NCBI GenBank assembly: GCA_009733715.1
Contig: WMKJ01000060.1
Coordinates: 16,781-80,780 of the forward strand
DNA: 64,000 nt
Reading direction: 5' to 3'
From: Herpomyces periplanetae
Lineage: Eukaryota > Ascomycota > Laboulbeniomycetes > Herpomycetales > Herpomycetaceae
Shown: in pieces, positions 23,369-35,692 of the stretch
Position numbering within the stretch: position 1 is the first letter of the stretch
Layout of the letters: every line of letters begins with the position of its first letter
Made by a program: the position numbers and the translations under genes
Notes under the pieces: model-generated
What the model was told of the DNA's origin: nothing
What the model saw: only the letters and a program-made list of their open reading frames with translations
The model's database searches: none

Positions 23369-23400
23369 AGTGGGTGTGGGTGTGGGTGCGGGTGTGTGGG
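23369..23400. repeat. GTGGGT repeat
   Basis: About five G-rich units with a telomere-like look, but the unit is not a known fungal telomere repeat. Related GTGTGGGTATAGGTATGGGT sequence follows. Confidence 0.7.
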
Positions 23401-24863
23401 CGTAGATGGGGTGTGGGTATAGGTATGGGTATAGACGCTTGTAAACATGAAAATTTAATTTCCTCGACCAAATTTGCTGGCTGGCTGGCTGGCCGATTGA
23501 CTGGCCTGACTTTACATGCTCATGGTTTGAGTAACTCAGGAACACCATGGCATAATATACATTGTACAGTAATGTACACGTCTACACTTGCTGATTTAAC
23601 CACGCCTGTTTGATCCAGCCTATACGCACTATCACGTTCGTGCCTGCGCCCGCGCCCGCGCCGTGCAGTGCCCACCCCCAGGCCCACGTGAACCATTCGA
23701 CCCTTCACCGCCACACTTCGAACTGTACTTGTAGCCAGCACCAAAACTAGCAGCGGAGCCATACTCTTACACAAAATCTACTTACTCTTGAAAAGGTGGT
23801 CTATATTGCCGTTAGGGTGGCTATTGGCAAATTTTATCAGTTAATAAACCCCCATTCACTGTTCCGGTGTAATTAGCCAAACCAAGTAATTACACTGCAC
23901 GGGCGTGAGCTTACAGGGCACATGCAACCAGGTCCATTCCGTACTGGTGAACGGGACTATGGGCAAAATGGAAATTTCCTACTCATTCTCAAGCAGATTA
24001 GAGTAAAATACTCCTCTTATCGGGGCATACTATACCGACCACAGGCTACCTGCGAAAACCATGGTCTCTCTCGCTCTCTCGCTCTCACGCCCGCGCCCGC
24101 GCCCGTGTCCGTGTCCGTGTCCCTTGTTCGCTCATTTCTCGTCCTTTCCCCACCTCACGTAATCACACTCTCCCCCCGGTTATATAATCACAAATTTCTC
24201 CTAAATTTCTTCCCGAATTTTTCTTTTTCACCCTTCCTCCATCGATATTTTCCCTTTTTCCCTTAAATTTCCCTTCATTACCCTCTAAATTTCATTCCTC
24301 TTCATCTCCATTCGATCAAATTTCCCATTCTTCAGCATTTTCATCTCCATAATTCAAATTTACTCAATTATTTACATCTTAATCAATCCCTTCCATTATC
24401 GTTACCTTAATTTACCCTATATATCCATCCTTCTTATCCTCCATTACTCCCATTTCCCTTTGATTTCCCCTCTCCATTCACCCAACTTAACCCATCACAA
24501 CCCATCCCATCCTATCCATTTCTCTCTTCTCACCACTCTAATCCCCGAATTATTACCTTTACTTCCTCTGTTATCACGCTAATCGTCTAAATATTCTTCA
24601 TCCACCTCTCTACTTCGCGCGCCTACTTTCGCGCCCTATACTCATTCACTTTTTATAGTCTCTCTTTTCCACATGATCTCACCCATTTCCTACCCTTTTC
24701 CCGTTTATTCCTTGATTCCCCTTTCTATCGTCTCGCCCCTCACATCTCTCTTTGTTATCTATTTCTTCTAAATCCCATCAAGCCGCCTGCTTAAATCCTC
24801 CCCCCTTCTCTTCATCTTTACCACATACTCCTCCATCATTCTTCTCCCTCCCTTTTCCCCTCC

Positions 24864-24891
24864 CCTCCCTCTCCCTCTCCCTCTCCCTCTT
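24864..24891. repeat. CTCCCT hexanucleotide repeat
   Basis: A clean CTCCCT run inside the CT-rich tract upstream of kin4. Confidence 0.8.
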
Positions 24892-25000
24892 CCCCTCCTT
24901 CTCCTCTCCTCCCGAATCACACCTTCTCCTTTCCCAAGCTTTTCTTTGACTCGCTCATCTACTCTCTCTCCATCACTGTCACCTACCCTTCTCTCATTCT

Positions 25001-25034
25001 CACATACACACACACACACACACGCACACACACG

Positions 25035-25079
<45 letters not shown>

Positions 25080-25085
25080 CCACAC
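25001..25085. repeat. CA microsatellite, about 85 bp
   Basis: CA units with a few G interruptions, followed by ACACCTACGCCTACACC hexamer-like sequence. It ends about 270 bases before the kin4 start. Confidence 0.9.
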
Positions 25086-25357
25086 CTACGCCTACACCTA
25101 CACTCTCACTCACACTCTCCATTTCTCACTCACCTTCATCTCCCTCTCTCATCCTCATCCACTCGCCTCTCTACACCTTCCCTTCCCTTCACCTCTTCTC
25201 TCTCCTCACACCCTCGGTTGTCTCTTATTCTACTCTTATGTTTCTCTATACATAGCGTGCTTCCCTTCGCATTGTCCACTTGTCTTCTCATTCTCCAACT
25301 TCGCCTTCTCCTGTATCGTGTATATCCCTTTCTTACTCACCTCTTCATACCTTCGCC

Positions 25358-28300
25358 ATGTCTCCTCCTATCGCCACAAAACGGAAGGAAACTAAATTTG
25401 GCGATTATGTGCTGGGACAAACGCTCGGTGAAGGCGAATTCGGAAAGGTCAAAATTGGCTGGAAACGAAACGCCAACTCCCAGGTAGCCATTAAACTTAT
25501 TCGTCGCGATTCCATCGGAAATAACCCCTCACGTTTACCAAAAATTCAGCGTGAAATCACCATTTTGGCCCAGCTCCATCATCCTAACATCGTTCGACTC
25601 CATGAAATGGTCGAAACTGACCGTTATATCGGTCTAATCCTTGAATACGCTTCCGGAGGCGAACTCTTTGATTACATCTTAAAACATCGTTACTTAAAAG
25701 ATGCCGCTGCTCGTCGCTTGTTTGCTCAACTCGTCTCCGGCGTAACCTACCTACATCGTAAAGGCATCGTTCATCGTGATCTTAAACTGGAAAATTTACT
25801 CTTGGATAGTAACAGAAATATCATTATTACCGATTTTGGCTTCGCTAACACTTTTAACCCTGCCGATGAACTCGGTGAAGAACTGGAATCTCATTTAATG
25901 GACCGTGATTTTATTAAGCGCGCTTGTCTCGATAGATTCGGCTCTGACGGTCATCGTCGTGGCGATTTAATGCAAACCAGCTGTGGTAGTCCGTGTTATG
26001 CAGCCCCCGAGTTAGTCGTATCAGATCTACTTTACACGGGCCGTAAAGTAGATGTTTGGAGTTGCGGTGTTATCCTTTACGCTATGCTCGCTGGCTACTT
26101 ACCTTTCGATGATGATCCGGCCAATCCTGAGGGTGATAACATAAATCTTCTCTACAAGTATATCGTATCAACCCCTCTAACCTTTCCCGATTACGTCTCA
26201 CTTGAAGCTCGAGATTTGCTAAAACGTATTCTCGTCCCCGATCCTCGCAAGCGTGCAAACTTACACGAAGTTGCTAGCCATAGTTGGCTCAGTGATTGTG
26301 GTCACGCTGTTACCCTGATCGCGAATCCCGCTGCTTCACCCAATGACATTGCTCACGCTAAATTTCCTCGTATGTTTTGTCTCTCTTTGTCACACCGCGT
26401 TTTTTTATTCCTTACTTTCACTTTACCGTATGCACTATGTTTGCCACTTCTCAATTGCGGCTTTTATTCTGTATCTGGCATTCAAACCCATACACCCACA
26501 CATACGTACGTACAGAATTGCTAACTTGATAACCCCTATCTTCGTTTTTCACAGCCGTTACAATGGAAAACACACTGGTCATGGCACGTAGCGCCTCTGT
26601 GCGTGAGACCGTCAAGCCTCATCGCGTCGATTTAGCCTCTGCCAAACTCACCGCCGCCGATCGTTTCGATTTTCCTCCTCGTGTGACAAAAACTTCTCGC
26701 GATGCTAAACGACGTACGGTTCAAGTCGAGTATGTTGCACCTCGATCTGCTACAGCTCGCATTCCTCCTACAGATACGCTAAGTCATACCACCGTTAATA
26801 CCACTTCCATGAATATCCCTCCCAAGATTGGCGTTGGCTCTTCCATGGTTAATCCCAATTTCGCCGCCTCGATTACATCTCCTAAAACTGCCATTTCTAG
26901 TAATTTGGATGCTGCACTGTCACAAAAAGTCTCCCGGCGGACGAGCCAAGTTAAGTCTACCGGCACTGGTACTGGTACCAGTGGTGATGTAAGATCACGG
27001 ATGTCGTTCACCGGTTCGAGAAATCGGACCAGTCACACAAGACCATCTGCAGTCGAATCAGCATTTTCATCAAATGCTCATCGTACCTCCCAAGCCGAGG
27101 TATCATCTAACACTAACGATAGACTACCTCCTACATCATCCTCAAGCTTTACTCATAATATCAAAAATGCGACAAACGAATCTCATCGAGTATCGTTAGT
27201 ATCACTGCCGAATACGACAACCACATCCCGAATTAACTCATTTCCTACCAGTGGACAAGGATACCATTTTTACACTTCAACGGTTCAAACAGGTATAGCG
27301 TCTACCCTTGTTAACGGAAAATTATCCCAGCCAGGCCGTGGAAATGGAGGCCCCAATGCATGTCAAAATGACAGTTTAATCATCGGAAGTGGATCTTGTG
27401 CAAACGGTAACGGACATCCTTTACGCGCTAACATTCATGATACGGACGAGTCAAGCAAACGATTGAGTAGTAATGGAAATTTTAATGGTGGAGGGCGCGG
27501 AGGTGTATCATCATCATTATCAAACAGAACGCCGAATAAAACGGCTAATTCTGACAATAAGATTAATTCATCGTCATCGGTGGCGTCGAATCACCGTCGC
27601 TCTACGAGCACTGTAACCGTAATTAGTGACAAACTATTCGGACGTGGCGCATCCCTCTTTTCTAATCATCGGATGAGCGTTCAAGATACCGGCAAGAAGA
27701 AATCAGATAAAAGCTATCCTCCTACTAGCATGTCGCAACACTTATTAGGTAATGGTGAATTGCGCGGTCAGCGAAGACGGTCTACCGATTCAAGGAGAAC
27801 ATCATTTTCTTTTAGCCGGAAAAGCTCTCGTTTGGATACTTCATCTGGCTACAGTCACGGAAACTCTTCTGGTAATGGCGCTTCAGGTGGTGATATTTCT
27901 TCCCCCTCAAAAGAATGGAGATCATCTCGACGGCTATCCTCAATATTTAACACCAGTAGTAATCTTATGAAAAGTCTGGGTGGTAGAGACACTTCAACAA
28001 GTAACGGGATTAACACAAGAAATTCGAATTCGCCGAGTCGTAGAGAATCTAATTCCGGCAAACCTGGTGGCTCTGTAACGCCTCATCATCATACAAACGA
28101 TTCATCACGAAGGCATTCTGCTATCCCTAGCCGAAGATCATCACAATCTCGAAATGGTGGCGGTAGCGGCGGAGGCACAATCGCTAACTCTGGGTCAGCT
28201 TTTCGTGATACAGAAAATGCTGCTGTGCCCGGATTATCGAATAGTTTCACGAATAATTTATCCAGCAAATTACCCCAATCATCCAATACAACATCAGGAG

Positions 28301-29301
28301 GTAAACAATGTATCGCCGGGGGCGCCTCCGCAGTTAATGGTGCAAGTGTTGACAATTTAATAACTAATCTTAAATCGGCTGTGGTTTCACCATCCACATC
28401 CGATGCTATATCAGCGACAACGTTTCACGATACAAATGCATTTCCGACCAACTCACATACTAATGCGAAATCTAATCGTACTTCGGGCGTTAATCTTGTG
28501 AACGCTTCTGCAAGTCTTAATACAAAAGGTAGTGCACCGGGGAATAGCGGCGGCAGTGCTAATGGGAATGTGAATTGTAAAACTTATGGAAAAGTTGATT
28601 CAACCAACCATAACGCTGCAAGACTGAGCATAAATTGTGCTTCTACCGGAGGTAGTTGCAATAACAATATAGGCGTGGTCGATGGTTGTATTGTCAGTCC
28701 TAACAGTGGTGCTGCTACGGGTACCATTCCCAGTGTCAGTAGTGGTGGTGTTACTACTGGCTTTAGTTCTGTAGCCCCAATTACCAACTGTGTTGCTATG
28801 AATGTCACACGCGAGAAACCGGGACATTTAGTTGGTAATACTCCGGGTGCTACCGCAGCGACCACGGCTACGAACATAACGACAGCTACGGCTGCTGTTG
28901 TCAATGGAGTTGAAAGTGGAAATGAGAATCCGCATGATCATGTTTCTCATAATAATGGACCAAATAAAAATTTGGAAAATGGAATTATCGAAGGGGGAGG
29001 GGATTCACCTGGTGCAAGTACTCCTATGACAACAGCAGTATCAAGTTCGTCGAGGCTAGCTAACCGCATTGGTGATGGTCATCAGTTGAATAAGAATAAT
29101 CGTAAATTTGGCGATGAATACGAAAATGTCGATCGAAGAAATAACTCTGGTGTAGGTATTGCAGGTGGTTCCGGTAAATTATCCGGAGGAATTACTGGGC
29201 ATGGGAATTCATTAGGGGCTACTACAGCTGGCACGAGTGGTGCAGCAAGGCGAGTTATGGATTTTTTCCGAAAAAGAAGTCGAAAATCATCGGGTGAATA
29301 A
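25358..29301 (+). CDS. kin4: Kin4/Frk1-type Ser/Thr protein kinase
   Basis: In budding yeast Kin4 holds back mitotic exit when the spindle is mispositioned. Exon 1 (25358-26369) joins exon 2 (26555-29301) across a 185-nt intron (GTATGT...CACAG). The junction restores a Pro codon and gives 1252 residues. The kinase domain covers about 15-312: the glycine loop LGEGEFGKV, Lys46 in VAIKLIRRDS, HRDLKLEN at 139-146, DFG at 159-161, and the activation loop MQTSCGSPCYAAPE with Thr207 as the likely phosphosite. The wording of GDYVLGQTLGEGEFGKVKIG, AIKLIRRDS and YAMLAGYLPFDDD matches Kin4. About 40 extra residues sit between DFGF and the activation loop. The long tail is Ser/Asn/Gly-rich and ends in a basic ARRVMDFFRKRSRK motif. 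The start is the first in-frame ATG after a CT-rich leader. Confidence 0.9.
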
Positions 29302-31003
29302 ATCATCCTTAGTTTATCTGTTCTGTCGTTATGGTCATGGTGGCCTCAACTGTTGAGCCACGCTCTCCCATCGTTGAAGCAAGGGTAAAGTGTATTGTTT
29401 TGGTTGAATCTTGCACTATTCTATCCCTTTTTGATATAATAGGCGCTTACTTGCGTTAGCGCGTGGAATGCTTTTGACAACTTGGCTACTAGATGTTGAA
29501 TCTACTTTTCTCTATTAGACGCTTTATCGCGTATGAATTTTTTAACCGTAAATCGTCTTGTGTTCATGCCATCTTGTCCCTTCATTTTCCCCTTGATTCA
29601 TATTCACCTCCGCTACTTTATTGCCTGACCCCTGACTGTTTTTTCTTCCGCACTTTTGTCATGTCTTTTTACCTTTTTCTACCCTACTTATTTGCCGTTA
29701 TCAAGTGGTTTTTATTTCTGGTTTTGCTATTAACCGCATTAACTTTGCTCTGAATTCTAGCCCAATTTCTCCCTATCAATTACCTAATCCAATTATGTAA
29801 TCCACTTGCCTGCTTAGTCACATAATATCACGTGCCCTCTTTTCCAGCTTTCGGAGCTTTTCCCGTTCCTCCCGTCTCGTGCCCGGACTATTGTATTTGC
29901 GAACCTCTCATTCGTGTCACGTGCTGATCCCGGGGAACGTGAAGCTGTTCTAATATGCATGATTCGTGAGCGACTTTTAGTTTTCTTTTTCCCACTTTCA
30001 ACTTCATCCGCTAAACTTTCATAAGGGCGTTTACGCTCGGGTACGTCAAAATATACTTTTATATCATTCATTTTCTCCATCTCCATTCACATCTATTCAA
30101 ATATTATTTATAATTTCTCCCTACGGACATTTTGTCTGATTCAAATTTCCCGTGGGTTTTTTTCCCTTCCCCACTATCGTATGATAAACGCTTGTCCAGT
30201 GTAATTGTTACGTTTGTTTATTAAACGCCGTTGCGTCTCTACTCTTATTTTATCGTCTAGCGTCCTGTATCTTCTACTTTTACGCATACACACCTACACA
30301 CGCACACTCACTCGTTCGCTCGTTCATCCTCACCCTCACCTTCACGTTTTCTTTCTCCCAATCATCCCTTCTTCTTCTCCTACATTAACTTGTCTCTATA
30401 CATAATCTTTACCGTGCTCATTCATTTGTAAACCCGCACTCTTTAACGTGTACGTGCGTGCGTGTGTGTGCGTGTGTATGCGTGTATGCGTGTGTGTGTG
30501 TGTGTGTGTGTGTGCATCTGTGCGTATGCGTATGCATCAACGTATAAACTGGTACACTTTCCGTTAATTTAACAACACACACGTTCACCTACCCGCTTAT
30601 CAAGAGGTGTGAACGTGTGATTGTTAAGTATTAATGTTGAAGATTTTGATTGCATTGTGAGTTTCATACATGTATACATTTTATTCGTCTTGTCATGTCA
30701 TATTTTACGTTATTTTTTCCGCCAAACGCCCTTTTACCCTACACCCTTGGGCTATGCACTACGTGACTCTCTATCGCGTTAGCAAATGTATAGTATAACC
30801 TACTATACAAGCTATGTGTCCATGCGGATATCTTCATCCTCTCCATTGAAAACATGACTGAATAATGTTAACGGAATCAACCTTTCTCCAAGTTAGTGAT
30901 AGTTGGTGGGAGTAACGCGCTTGCGCGGAAAGGTTTTGGTGATCTCCGACAAATTTATATCAACGGCCTGGAAAGGCGCGTGCGACTGTACACTTTACGG
31001 GAA
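29302..31003. other. 1.7 kb intergenic between kin4 and toa1
   Basis: It contains a TG microsatellite (30450-30530) and two CACGTG sites (29829 and 29918). A 90-codon minus frame at 29814-30086 includes MNDIKVYFDVPERKRPY and a Lys/Arg/Ser-rich stretch. I do not recognise it and consider it unproven. Confidence 0.5.
30450..30530. repeat. TG microsatellite with GCGTGTAT interruptions
   Basis: The longest uninterrupted GT core is at about 30490-30515, flanked by GCGTGTAT and GCGTATGC units. Confidence 0.88.
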
Positions 31004-33057
31004 ATGTCGAATCAGATAGTTGTTCGTGAACGGTTCACTTTTTGTTTCCTTACATGCTTTTCTTGCTCTTGGTTCCCTGTTTTTCAATTAGTCGTTTATA
31101 GTGAAACACTGTTTACACTATAGTGTAGATGAGAATGAGAGAAGCTAACGTGGGTAACTGGGAGAACGACGGGGTGACGCACTCGATTGGTGGCGAGGGC
31201 GAGGGCGAGGGCGAGAACGTTAATTTACGTGGGAGCGCTGTTAGCGGTTATGAGTTTGACTTCGCTTTTGCGTACGATAACGATTACGTTAACGCAAGTA
31301 ACAATTGTCATAATGAAGACGATATTGCACTAACAACGAATTGATGATGGTGATAATGTTGCGCTTCACCCCCTTGCACGTACGCGTATATATATGTACG
31401 AGTACACCACCACCACCATTTCCACCCATCGTACACGTATACATCATATACATGTATACATACATATACCCCTATTAATATATCTATACATTTGTGGATA
31501 TATATACAGGGTCAAGTTTACCTGAAAATCATCAATCGCGTTACGCTTGAATCGCGTAGCGCATTCGAAGAAGCCGGCATTTCGTGCGATACGTTAGCCG
31601 AATTGCACGATGAATGGCAGCGTAAGTTATCGCTTATCAAGGTTGCATTGTTTCCGTGGGATCCGGAACCGCAAACGGGCGAAAGCACGGGAGCGAGCTC
31701 CATGATTACGACAGCAACTACTGCAACAGCTACGACTATGACAGCACCAGCGGCGACCAATCCGGCTATGACAGGCAATAGTTTAACAACATCGACCTCC
31801 TTAAACCCAACCACAGATTTACCAGCGGCGGCTGTACCAAGTGGTTCAACCGCTAACGTTAATATTAACGTGGCAACTAATACTCCGGGAACAGGGGAAA
31901 ATAATGTTATGACCACTGCAAACAATTTGACGGTAGGAAATGAAATGGAGTCGATGAAGGGTACGACAATGACAACGACTTTACCTACGGCTGGAATGAC
32001 AACAATGACAGAGCTACCGATAAGTGAAGAAGTCGCCGTTAAAAGTGAACATTCTACTCCCTCGTTAAGCCAACCGCTTACAGCATCCAGTGGCAGAACA
32101 GAAGAGTATGTGGGAAGTAGTAGTGGAGGTAATAGTAGCACTGGGAATAATCCACTGGGATTTTTAAAGAGCGAAGCAAACGGTATTGAAGTGCATGTTA
32201 AACGAGAAGTTTCACCAAGCGGGCGCCTTGCAACGGGAGATGATAGTGATGAAAGAGGTGGAAATGATGTTCAAGTTAAGTTGGAACGGGGAATGGGATT
32301 AGATGGGAGTCTGGATAATGCGGAAGAGAAGTGTGAACAAGGGTATATGCGAACATTAGATTGTCGAATGGTTAACGATGATGAAGGGATAAACGAGTGG
32401 ATGGAATTTCACCGTAAGCTGAAAAAAACAATTAATGAAACACCTGGTCGGCGTTTACAAGCGGATAAATTTATACGAAGACAAATTAAACGACAACAAC
32501 GTGAACGAGAATCAGGATTAATGGTTAAATTGGCTAAATCATCCAAAGGGGTAACAAAGTATGAAGGGAGTGGAAAAGGTAAGGTTAAAGGAGGCAAAGG
32601 AATGAATAATATTATCTTTGCCATGGATGGAGCTGGTGATGGTAGCGGAGATGATGATATTGATGATGATAATGATGATGATGATGACGAAGAGGATGAA
32701 GAAGAAATTGATACAATAGGCTCTGCAACTAGTGCAAGTGGACGAGGTGGTACAAACGAAGATAGAGGAAGTAAATCAGGCGGATCACGGATGAATCAAG
32801 ATTTACTAGACGCTACAGCTCAACAAAAGTTGCAACAACACGAAGAGATCAATTCTGATCTGGATGATTCTGATTCGGACTTTGCTCAAGCAGATGAAGG
32901 GGAGGAAATGCAAATGCTTAAGGAGGCAATTCTATGCTCATACGATAAAGTACAGCGGGTTAAGAACAAGTGGAAATGTACCCTTAAAGACGGGATCATG
33001 GCTACGGGCGGTAAAGATTACTTGTTTCATAAAGCTACGGGAGAATTCGAATGGTAA
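31004..33057 (+). CDS. toa1: TFIIA large subunit (Toa1)
   Basis: TFIIA stabilises TBP on promoter DNA. Both conserved ends are clear. The N-terminal four-helix part reads VYLKIINRVTLESRSAFEEA followed by LAELHDEWQRKL. The C-terminal beta-barrel part reads LCSYDKVQRVKNKWKCTLKD and GKDYLFHKATGEFEW, directly before an acidic stretch. The middle 350 residues are Thr/Ser/Gly-rich with an Asp-rich run, as is usual. The first six codons are inferred: exon 1 (31004-31021, MSNQIV) spliced over a 488-nt intron with donor GTTCGT and acceptor TACAG to exon 2 (31510-33057), giving 521 residues. That intron is the longest in the window and exon 1 is its weakest part; exon 2 is secure. Confidence 0.88.
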
Positions 33058-33281
33058 ATGAAAGTTGGACAGGGCCTGGAGTATAAAAATGACAATTGTT
33101 TCTGTACGGACTAAATACGATTTATTGATCAAGTATACGTGCAAAACCAGAGTATACTCTTGATGCGGAGTAACCGATCAGACATTAATTTAATCAATTA
33201 TGATAACTCTTGTGTCGTTTAGCACGTTTATTTTTCTCCGGTTCAGCTTCGCCTTTTCTTTGAAATTCCAGTTTTCACTAA

Positions 33282-35081
33282 CTAGAATTGACTTGGTTCA
33301 AGATGTGACCATTCGGGTACTTCTCTTAATCTCGACCACATGAACTTCTCGAGCCGGTTTGCTGCTTTAGCATACGGAGTGTTATCACCGTTGTATTTAC
33401 GACAATTATTAAAGATTAACATGGCATCGCGTATAAAGTCTTCAGGTTTATTGTAAACGTCAGATTCTAGTTTGGATTCCATGGTTGATAAATCCATGGG
33501 ACTCTTTATAACATCGTAATAATCTGCCACATCATCACGATTAACCGGAGCAAGAAATGGCCATGCTTGAGGATGGTTTAACAATGAATTTAATAAGTGA
33601 AGTAGCAGAGTATAATTTGGGCCATGTCGTGGTACTCGTGCCAGTTCATCCATATCTGATGACCATCCTGCTTCTCGTATTGCTGGAATCGAAAGTGGAT
33701 CTAATGGAGGAGGGCATGAAGACGAATTGTTAATCGAATCCGCCGATGATGCACTACCGGTTGACGTTACATGGCCAATTGTCGTTGTATCTGCAGTCGT
33801 AGTCGTAATCGCAGTTGCAACTACGGCATTTGGGGATCCTGTTTGTCGATTAACGGCATCTTGGGTCATGCCCGACTTGAAACTCTGAGAAAATTTTTTC
33901 CAAGCCGCCGGAGGGGGATGAACCAAATGTGATCGAGATATTGCACGAATTTTAGAGTTAACAATTTCACGCTGTTTCAGTAAAAACCTCGATGATAATA
34001 AATATCGTATGCGGGGAATCAAATCACACTGCATCAGCGTTCCGCCTTCATAATCTTTAATGTATCCTGCCCAACATGATCTTGGTAATGATATATGCTT
34101 AGAAAAGCCTTGTTTCATAAAATAGCCTATAGCGTAATTATCAGCGTATGTTAACAAGTGTTTAATTTGACCGTTGGTGGAAGCTGAAATATAATCCTTA
34201 ACGTGCGCCATTAAGTGTGCTCCGTAACCCTTCACTTGTTGATCCGATGAAACAGCGCAGAACACAATTTCTGCAAATCCACGATGCGCAAATGGACGAT
34301 ACGTTATGCCTCCGATGGCAACTGGAAGTGGATACTCTAACGTTAAGGTTGACCCGAATTTCCCATCGTTGATTTCGGAATTTAAAGCAGTAGTTCCTGA
34401 TAAGTAACGCGATTTCACGGGAATAATTCGTGATTCTTCCGTCGGACAGCGTAACATAGCCATACTTAAATGGGATCGATCGTACACAAGGCGAGCAATG
34501 TAGTCTTTCGGCATTTTTGGTAGTTGCTTTTGAAATATACACTTAAGTCCCGTTAATATAATGGTTGATACGGGCACACCATCATTGTTAACCACGCGAA
34601 ATTGAATGCATCCGGCACGTTCTTCTTGGACCGCAGGTTTTAAGGGTGGAGATGGTAAGCCTCCGCTTTCAGGATCATTGGAATCATCCGTGTGCACCAC
34701 ATTCAAGTGTAAAGAATTATCACCTTTAACGCTAGTATTATCAAAATCACCAACACCACTGCTATTAACCGTTTCCTTCCACTCAACTTTACCCACTTGA
34801 TCCGTAAAGTTAACTTCCCCTTCACTTCCATGTATTAATGTATCATCATTAAGTGCACTATCCGATAAATTTGTTGCACCCACGTTCACCTCACCATCGG
34901 TTTCTTCAACTTTAAGCTGAACATTACTACTTTCATTAACCGGGAGTAAACTGTCATCTGCTTCCATAAATTTAACAGTCCCCGTCCCCGCCGTTCCGTC
35001 ATCTCCCTTAATTATTGCTCCTACTTCAAACTCATCATCATCTTTGGTTAATCGAACTCGCTTTGGCGAAGGCTGCTCCAT
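33282..35081 (-). CDS. gcn5: Gcn5 histone acetyltransferase with bromodomain
   Basis: Gcn5 is the catalytic subunit of SAGA/ADA and acetylates histone H3 tails. The 599-residue frame has no intron. The N-terminal 150 residues are acidic and low-complexity. The acetyltransferase domain runs from about 155 to 360: [20 protein letters not shown] holds the catalytic Glu (271) and the acetyl-CoA loop, followed by [16 protein letters not shown] and [20 protein letters not shown]. About 42 residues (213-254) interrupt the domain between [13 protein letters not shown] and [11 protein letters not shown], which are nearly adjacent in yeast and human Gcn5. The bromodomain occupies about 490-590 ([20 protein letters not shown] and [20 protein letters not shown]). 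It is longer than yeast Gcn5 (439). It converges with toa1, leaving only 224 bases between stops. Confidence 0.95.
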   Translation of the reverse strand: MEQPSPKRVRLTKDDDEFEVGAIIKGDDGTAGTGTVKFMEADDSLLPVNESSNVQLKVEETDGEVNVGATNLSDSALNDDTLIHGSEGEVNFTDQVGKVEWKETVNSSGVGDFDNTSVKGDNSLHLNVVHTDDSNDPESGGLPSPPLKPAVQEERAGCIQFRVVNNDGVPVSTIILTGLKCIFQKQLPKMPKDYIARLVYDRSHLSMAMLRCPTEESRIIPVKSRYLSGTTALNSEINDGKFGSTLTLEYPLPVAIGGITYRPFAHRGFAEIVFCAVSSDQQVKGYGAHLMAHVKDYISASTNGQIKHLLTYADNYAIGYFMKQGFSKHISLPRSCWAGYIKDYEGGTLMQCDLIPRIRYLLSSRFLLKQREIVNSKIRAISRSHLVHPPPAAWKKFSQSFKSGMTQDAVNRQTGSPNAVVATAITTTTADTTTIGHVTSTGSASSADSINNSSSCPPPLDPLSIPAIREAGWSSDMDELARVPRHGPNYTLLLHLLNSLLNHPQAWPFLAPVNRDDVADYYDVIKSPMDLSTMESKLESDVYNKPEDFIRDAMLIFNNCRKYNGDNTPYAKAANRLEKFMWSRLREVPEWSHLEPSQF

Positions 35082-35692
35082 TCTCTCTTGTTGCCGAAGT
35101 TGCCTCCATTAGGTAGACGTGTTTTTTCCTCCTCTTTGCTTAACCACGTTAACCTTTGCCGTGTAAATATCTCACTCTCACTTTTCCCTACTGCTAACCT
35201 CCCCCGTTAAAAAAATTTCCCCCTAAACAATTCACTTCCCTCCTCATCATCATCATCAACTCCTCTTTGAATCCTCCTCCTCACCATCATCATCGTTTCT
35301 CAAGCCAACGCGTCCCTAAATATCGTTCCGCCCTACACCAACACTTTCCTCCGCTTCCCCCACTGTCACGTGCCCCACGTGCTTGCTGCGGCAAATCCAT
35401 CTTGCGTTCCGTGTCTGACATAATCGCTTTTGGTGATAATTTGGGACGAAAATGGTTTTTGGCTTGATCAAAGTTTTTTTGGTTTATCAACTTTTCCAAA
35501 ATATATCTATGGGAGAGTTGTCGTGTGTTTGTGTGTGTGCAAGTTGAAATAATTTTATATTGTGTGAAATTAAAATATCGTTTGCTCACTTCAAGGTTAC
35601 TTGATTGTTGTGAAATCTTCGTTTTCTGCTCTTTTGCTGTTGTGTGTACGCGCTGCTGCCTATGTGCGTGTGTTTTAAAAGGTCCTTTGAAG
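35082..35692. other. Divergent promoter region of gcn5 and the Ost5-like gene
   Basis: It contains paired CACGTG sites and a TGTGTTTGTGTGTGTG tract near 35522-35541. The first exon of the Ost5-like gene should lie here. An ATG at 35509 is one candidate, but I could not settle it. Confidence 0.45.
35366..35381. promoter_or_regulatory. Paired CACGTG E-boxes between gcn5 and rad1/Ost5-like
   Basis: TCACGTG at 35366-35372 and CACGTG at 35376-35381 sit within 16 bases, about 290 bp upstream of the gcn5 start. This is the tightest pair of the motif in the window. Confidence 0.5.

Larger units (their letters stand above)
21246..25357. other. 4.1 kb intergenic, microsatellite-dense, upstream of kin4
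   Basis: No gene is recognised. The stretch holds GGCAT pentamers, CA tracts, CCTACG/GTC repeats, AGCGAC repeats, GTGGGT repeats, CTCCCT repeats and an 85-bp CA array (listed separately). It also has a GC-richer patch at about 21660-22010 and CACGTG at 21661, 22767 and 23685. From about 24060 to 25357 the plus strand is CT-rich and probably includes the kin4 leader. Frames here reflect simple sequence. Confidence 0.55.

Noticed and set aside
23369-23400. Possible interstitial telomere repeat (GTGGGT)
   Set aside because: The unit does not match a known telomere sequence and lies among other unrelated microsatellites, so slippage is the simpler explanation.
24768-25395. Frames of Arg-Gly, Cys-Val and His-Thr repeats on both strands
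   Set aside because: They are translations of the CTCCCT and CA microsatellites.
31129-31344. 71-codon frame with Gly-Glu repeats
   Set aside because: It lies inside the inferred toa1 intron, is simple-sequence in its middle and has no family match.
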